From Bacteroidota bacterium (GTDB taxonomy: Bacteria; Bacteroidota; Bacteroidia; Bacteroidales; VadinHA17): 43,874 bases of DNA. The DNA lies in contig JADKBL010000041.1 of NCBI GenBank assembly GCA_016718875.1, positions 1-43,874 on the forward strand, in the 5' to 3' direction. A program made the translations under genes and the position numbers. The notes beneath the pieces were generated by a model. That model was not told where the DNA came from. It saw only the letters and a program-made list of their open reading frames with translations, and searched no databases. Below, piece by piece: positions 40,319-43,874 of the stretch; within the stretch, counting starts at the first letter, position 1; every line of letters starts with the position of its first letter.

Positions 40319-40798
40319 ATGAAACGTCTGATATTCACATTACTGGCAATTGTTTTTACCCTTTCGGTTTCCTCTCAGGCAAAGCAGGAAGCAGTTTCCA
40401 GTGCAGGCGGCTATAATACAGGTACAAATATCTCATTAAGCTGGACATTAGGAGAATTGATAGTGCCGACATTTTCAAACGGTAATCTTACCCTGGCCCA
40501 CGGATTTCAGCAGCAGCTTATTGTGACATCTATTGAGGAGAATCTTGATATTCTGGTTAAGGTAAAAGTATATCCTAATCCGGCCAGTGAGTACATAACA
40601 ATTCAGTTCGAAGAACCGGTTGATAAAGAGATAGCTGTAACACTTATTGACGCACAGGGAAAGCCGGTGAAGAGTGATTTGATTGAACCGGCTGTAACGG
40701 AGAAGATGATCAGCATGCAGGAAATGCCTGCAGGTATTTATTATTTAAGACTTATACGAGGCAAGCTCGTCAATGTATATAAAGTTGTAAAACTTTAA
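40319..40798 (+). CDS. small secreted protein with T9SS type A sorting domain
   Basis: 159 residues from ATG 40319 (TTG 40316 rejected). Signal peptide MKRLIFTLLAIVFTLSVSSQ. A short middle part at about 20-75 (SSAGGYNTGTNISLSWTLGE, LTLAHGFQQQLIV) is followed by a type A sorting domain at about 82-159 (KVYPNPASEYITIQFEEPVD ... MPAGIYYLRLIRGKLVNVYK). The middle part matches a short N-terminal block often found in Bacteroidota sorting-domain proteins, so almost nothing is left as an own functional domain. It is probably exported to the cell surface; the function is unknown. Confidence 0.85.
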   Translation: MKRLIFTLLAIVFTLSVSSQAKQEAVSSAGGYNTGTNISLSWTLGELIVPTFSNGNLTLAHGFQQQLIVTSIEENLDILVKVKVYPNPASEYITIQFEEPVDKEIAVTLIDAQGKPVKSDLIEPAVTEKMISMQEMPAGIYYLRLIRGKLVNVYKVVKL

Positions 40799-40803
40799 AG
40801 AAG

Positions 40804-40879
40804 CTTTTTTACTGTCCTAAAGAAGCATTGAACATTCTTTTCATGGCTGTCCCGGCATTTATCGCCGGGACTTTTTTTG
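40804..40879 (+). repeat. 76-bp direct repeat, copy 1, with intrinsic terminator
   Basis: Identical to 41997-42072 over 76 bases. It starts CTTTTTTACTGTCCTAAAGA and contains GTCCCGGC (40849-40856) with GCCGGGAC (40864-40871) followed by seven T, a good terminator for the T9SS protein gene, whose stop is 6 bases upstream of the repeat. Confidence 0.95.
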
Positions 40880-41056
40880 AATTATATAGGTCTATATATG
40901 ATTGAATTAACCTAAGAGTTTTGATCTGTTTTGCAGTCATTATCAAGAATCAGATTATTATAGTGAATAACAGTTTATATATATAACCTCATTTATGGAT
41001 CTAGGTTTTTTTGTACCTTAGTTGTCACAGAACTAAACTAATCCATTCTGGTTTAA

Positions 41057-41842
41057 ATGAAGAACATTAATCCAATTATGTTCAGTAAAACATGTTTGAA
41101 CTGCCAATCAGAATTGAGTAATGATACAAATTATTGTCCAAATTGTGGAGCTCGTCAGTTAAAAGGAACATTGAGTACAAAAGAAGTATTCACAGAATTG
41201 TTTGATGTTATTTTAATATGGAACAAGGACTTTTTTCTAACCTTTTTTCATATATTAATAAGTCCTCAAAAGGTTATTATATATTATATTAAAGGAGGAA
41301 GAAACAGATATCTGAATCCTTTATTATATCTATTATTTTGTTACTTTTTATATCTCCTTATCGCTTCACTTTTAAACAAAGACTTGTTTTTTATGAGTGC
41401 TATGAAGGGGGGTGTTACTGGGTGGAATTCCGTTGATGAAACTGAGTCTTTAAATTTGGATTCAATTATTGCTCTAAACAGGTATTCTAAAATCCTTTAC
41501 TTTCTTATGTTACCAATAATAGCTTTTCTTTCTTCTATTTTCTTCAGATCAAGTAAGTTAACCTTTGCGGAACATCTTATAATAAACGCATATCTTCTGG
41601 GGCAAATAACTTTGCTTGGTATTATTGGGTTCTTCTTATCGTATTTACCAGATAAGTCCATTGGGCTATTTGTCTTATTCTCAATATCTTCTATATATAT
41701 GTTTTTTTGTCAATTTCAAATCTTTAATAATAAGGCACTGAAATCATTTTTAAAATCATTGGGATATATAGTGTTTAGTATTATTCTTATCTCTATTCTT
41801 TATATGTTAATAGCCTTTTTCATTGCCTATTTAATTAAATAA
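41057..41842 (+). CDS. DUF3667-like zinc-ribbon membrane protein, AT-rich
   Basis: 261 residues. An N-terminal zinc ribbon of two CxxC pairs (CLNCQSEL and CPNCGARQ) is followed by the DUF3667-type block (KDFFLTFFHILISPQKVIIY, YIKGGRNRYLNPLLYLLFCY) and then about five hydrophobic segments. The family function is unknown. The gene is much richer in A and T than its neighbours; one 60-base stretch (41221-41280) has only 15 G or C. It lies in a 1.1 kb segment between two identical 76-bp repeats, so transfer or insertion is likely. Confidence 0.82.
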   Translation: MKNINPIMFSKTCLNCQSELSNDTNYCPNCGARQLKGTLSTKEVFTELFDVILIWNKDFFLTFFHILISPQKVIIYYIKGGRNRYLNPLLYLLFCYFLYLLIASLLNKDLFFMSAMKGGVTGWNSVDETESLNLDSIIALNRYSKILYFLMLPIIAFLSSIFFRSSKLTFAEHLIINAYLLGQITLLGIIGFFLSYLPDKSIGLFVLFSISSIYMFFCQFQIFNNKALKSFLKSLGYIVFSIILISILYMLIAFFIAYLIK

Positions 41843-41996
41843 TTCTATCCAAGTTGTTATATATCTATTTATATTAAATTTAAATTTATCTTATTATCAT
41901 ATAGTCAGGTATTAATTCTTCGATGAATGTTGAGGAAACTGATTATTTTTGATTGAAATTCCCCATTTGTAACTTTCCCCAAAAACCGATATAGTA

Positions 41997-42072
41997 CTTT
42001 TTTACTGTCCTAAAGAAGCATTGAACATTCTTTTCATGGCTGTCCCGGCATTTATCGCCGGGACTTTTTTTG
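41997..42072 (+). repeat. 76-bp direct repeat, copy 2, with intrinsic terminator
   Basis: Exact copy of 40804-40879, with the hairpin at 42042-42064 and the T run to 42071. No gene ends directly before it: the 154 bases between the DUF3667 stop and this copy are AT-rich and hold nothing that I recognise. It therefore looks like a duplicated terminator rather than a local one. Confidence 0.95.
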
Positions 42073-42171
42073 TTTTGAGCTGCCCTCCGGTTCATTCCTC
42101 CACTTTCCTCCTAAAATTAATTTAATCCCGAGACCTCATACATTTTATGCACACCAGGTATTATGACTAGC

Positions 42172-42480
42172 GGCTCTGAAAGAGCCAAATATGAATAACC
42201 CCCAGCGTCAGCTGGGGGACTTGTACCACAATCCTCCTCCAGCTCTGCAGGAGCTGAATATATCAGTTAAGGAAAAAACTTTTCATCCATAATGAAGTTG
42301 ATACTTTAACATCTCTCATGAAATCCATTGGTGCAATTGACGGATGCATATCTGTAAGTATATGAAGGTGATTTTCAACGCCGTTCATTATATTAAGCAC
42401 CTTCAGTGCTTTAGGGTCAGTTGATGACCTTACCCCCAGCTGACGCTGGGGGTTATTCATATTAAGCCACATTCGTGGCT
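42172..42480. mobile_element. REP/MITE-like element with inverted ends
   Basis: 28-bp perfect inverted repeats at 42191-42218 and 42433-42460; each starts or ends with ATGAATAACCCCCAGCG and itself forms a CCCCCAGC/GCTGGGGG hairpin. Outside these are further hairpins, GGCTC-TGAAA-GAGCC (42172-42186) and AGCCAC-ATTC-GTGGCT (42465-42480). Inside lies a piece of a Y1-type transposase on the - strand. This is the layout of a REP pair with a broken REP-associated (IS200-like) transposase; it cannot move by itself. Confidence 0.75.
42263..42412 (-). pseudogene. remnant of an IS200/REP-associated Y1 transposase
   Basis: The - strand frame encodes KALKVLNIMNGVENHLHILT followed by DMHPSIAPMDFMRDVKVSTS and LWMKSFF. 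This is the central part of a Y1 transposase with the HUH-type His-x-His (HLH) and the lysine/serine block before the missing catalytic tyrosine helix. The N-terminal third and the C-terminal half with the tyrosine are gone, and the open frame runs into the inverted repeats at both sides. It is a decayed fragment. Confidence 0.72.
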
Positions 42481-42687
42481 TGAAAAACAAAATATAATCG
42501 TTTTAAATTTTACAAAATCTGTAAATACTTCCTAATCTGCGAGATGTAAAATATTGTCATTAGTAGACTAGTGTTAGCGGGGCGAGGGATCTCCTGATTG
42601 ATAAATCAAATCGAATAAGGCTATGAGAAGTTTTAAATTAAAGATTATTGTTCTGTAAACGCATTTTTCAGAAAAATAATTATGAAA

Positions 42688-42722
42688 TTAGTTGCAAAAC
42701 TAAAAAACCCGTTATATCTTTG
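42688..42722 (+). promoter_or_regulatory. promoter with overlapping palindromic operator for blaI-like gene
   Basis: TTG 42692-42694, a 20-base spacer and TATCTTTG 42715-42722 form a good Bacteroidetes promoter. The palindrome TTAGTTGCAAAACTAA (42688-42703; 6-bp arms) covers the -33 element. BlaI/MecI-type repressors normally bind such palindromes at their own promoter, so autoregulation is likely. A direct repeat CCGTTATA also lies at about 42709 and 42730. Confidence 0.6.
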
Positions 42723-42738
42723 AATAAACCGTTATAGT

Positions 42739-43068
42739 ATGAAACGACTGACACGAAAGGAAGAGGAGGCTATGAAGATACTCTGGAAAGCCCGGAAAGG
42801 ATCCATCAAAGAGCTGATAGACCTCCATCACGAACCGAAACCCCTTTACACAACCTTTTCGTCGGTAATCCGCGGACTCGAGGAAAGGGATATGTCTCTC
42901 ACAAAAGCTTATGGCAGAACCATGAGTATTATCCCTTGTGAAAAAGAGGATTACAGGAGGATATTCATGAAGGATGTTGTATCTGATTACTTCGGATCAT
43001 CGTATAAGAATGTTGTTTCATTCTTTATAAATGAGAAGAAGCTCAGTGCCGGAGACCTGAAAAGATAA
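42739..43068 (+). CDS. BlaI/MecI/CopY-family repressor, probably with base-level indels
   Basis: 109 residues. The winged helix is clear (MKRLTRKEEEAMKILWKARK; EPKPLYTTFSSVIRGLEER) and the C-terminal dimer part too (DVVSDYFGSSYKNVVSFFIN). Between them, the encoded DMSLTK and MSIIPCEK are unlike the family, while another frame reads GYVSHK (42888-42905) and then YEYYPL (from about 42922), which is the normal BlaI wing. About five single-base gains or losses with a net loss of one codon would explain this. Sequencing error is likely; gene decay is possible. It precedes the BlaR1-like sensor by 27 bases. Confidence 0.82.
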   Translation: MKRLTRKEEEAMKILWKARKGSIKELIDLHHEPKPLYTTFSSVIRGLEERDMSLTKAYGRTMSIIPCEKEDYRRIFMKDVVSDYFGSSYKNVVSFFINEKKLSAGDLKR

Positions 43069-43095
43069 TTCAGATAATAGAAAAAGGAGAAGAAG

Positions 43096-43874
43096 ATGGA
43101 TAACATTTTATTATACCTGCTTAAGGTAACAGCCGGCACAGCCCTGTTTTACCTTACCTATCTTGTTTTTACAGGAAGGACATTTTACCTGAGAAACAGG
43201 ATAATTCTGATCTTCTCTATCATCCTGCCAGTCATTATCCCCCTGCTTAAAATACCCGTTACAGTTATTCAGACTGTTACGGCTGAAACTTCAAATGCGA
43301 TTGCTGATATCCCTGGTAATGATATAGTTCCAGCTGTATCTCAGCCGATAGTTGCCTCTTCAGCACCACTTGATTTTGTGTTGATAATCGGCTGGATTTA
43401 CTTATTTGGAGTGCTTATATTTCTTATCAGGAGCGTAATAAGTCTGATCAGCACTTACCGGATTATTTCGGCCGGAGTTACGGTTTCCGAAAGGTTTCCG
43501 AGGATAGTAGTTTCTGATTGTCAGCACCCTCCATTTCCTTCTTTCCTTATGCCGTTATACCTTCAGAGGTTTACAACAGCGGCAATTACACTGATATACT
43601 TGATCATGAGTCTGCCCATCTGCGTCAGGGGCACACCTTTGATCTGCTGCTGAGTGAAATCTTCATCGCATTTCAGTGGTTCAATCCCTTCGCCTGGCTT
43701 ATTAAGAGATCGGTGGTGCTCAATCATGAGTATCTGGCCGACCAGGTATTTGTCATAAACAGAAGCATCAAAGATTACCAGTACAGGCTTCTGAATATTG
43801 CCGGTGAAGTGAAAGCCGTCTCACTGGCCCACACATTTAACAGTCTTATTAAAAGCAGGATCATCATGATAAAT
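43096..43874 (+). CDS. BlaR1/M56-family sensor peptidase, frameshifted and cut by the window end
   Basis: Membrane metallopeptidase of the BlaR1 type that senses a signal and inactivates the BlaI-type repressor. Three hydrophobic segments are at about 5-25, 34-55 and 94-114. The first frame stops at 43651-43653, but a one-base gain in the T run at 43534-43536 restores the family sequence PPFSFFPYAVIPSEVYNSG and the zinc motif HESAH in ILDHESAHLRQGHTFDLLLS, followed by FQWFNPFAWLIKRSVVLNHE. That frame is open to the end of the window. What is regulated lies outside. Confidence 0.83.

Noticed and set aside
41843..41996. Possible small gene or RNA between the DUF3667 gene and the second repeat
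   Set aside because: Only AT-rich sequence without a start-bearing frame, hairpin or promoter that I could support.
40804..42072. 76-bp repeats as target-site duplication of an ordinary insertion sequence
   Set aside because: Target-site duplications are usually 2-14 bp, and no transposase or terminal inverted repeat lies inside the segment.

Overview
The window is a piece of a Bacteroidota chromosome of Bacteroidales or Marinilabiliales type. Evidence for this: proteins with type IX secretion (T9SS) sorting domains, the gliding/secretion pair gldE-gldD next to ssb, a bacterial geranylgeranylglyceryl-phosphate synthase, the phylum gene order secY-map-infA-rpmJ, and many intergenic matches to the Bacteroidetes promoter (TTG or TTTG, about 18-21 bases, then TAnnTTTG). 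I saw no tRNA, rRNA, CRISPR array or prophage.

Layout. (1) 1-7600: end of the spc operon and the alpha operon on the + strand: rplF (cut by the window start), rplR (one frameshift), rpsE, rpmD, rplO, secY, map, infA, rpmJ, rpsM, rpsK, rpsD, rpoA, rplQ, then a strong terminator. (2) 7639-9760: eno with its terminator, a dispersed double-hairpin repeat, and a roughly 490-base stretch with its own promoter, many hairpins and an intrinsic terminator, which looks like an unassigned large structured RNA. (3) 9761-16400: UbiD-type decarboxylase, a SpoIIE-like phosphatase that overlaps tail to tail with a histidine-kinase-like/receiver hybrid whose ATP-binding domain is degenerate, two secreted proteins of unknown function, and a DUF4870 membrane protein. 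(4) 16465-26536: PPK2, hisS, a histidase-like lyase; on the - strand an ECF sigma factor with no ordinary start codon, an anti-sigma-like protein and a Spy-like periplasmic protein; then ychF, a T9SS-exported M14 carboxypeptidase and a PafA-like alkaline phosphatase family protein. (5) 26537-30433 (-): ssb-gldE-gldD-phosphopantetheinyl transferase-GGGP synthase. (6) 30765-34891 (+): HU, a 29-residue basic protein, RNase G/E and DsbD. (7) 34976-40067 (-): a second ECF sigma/anti-sigma operon with a DUF4097 protein and two barrel-like proteins, plus lnt. (8) 40319-43874: accessory end, with a small T9SS protein, an AT-rich DUF3667 gene between two identical 76-bp terminator-bearing repeats, a REP/MITE-like element holding a broken Y1 (IS200-type) transposase, and a BlaI/BlaR1-like pair with apparent indels.

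The best candidates for something undescribed are the structured RNA at about 9188-9681 and the repeat-bounded AT-rich insertion at 40804-42072. Frame problems in rplR, blaI and blaR1 (and perhaps the sigma start) suggest that part of the sequence carries single-base errors; this limits how literally those genes should be read.
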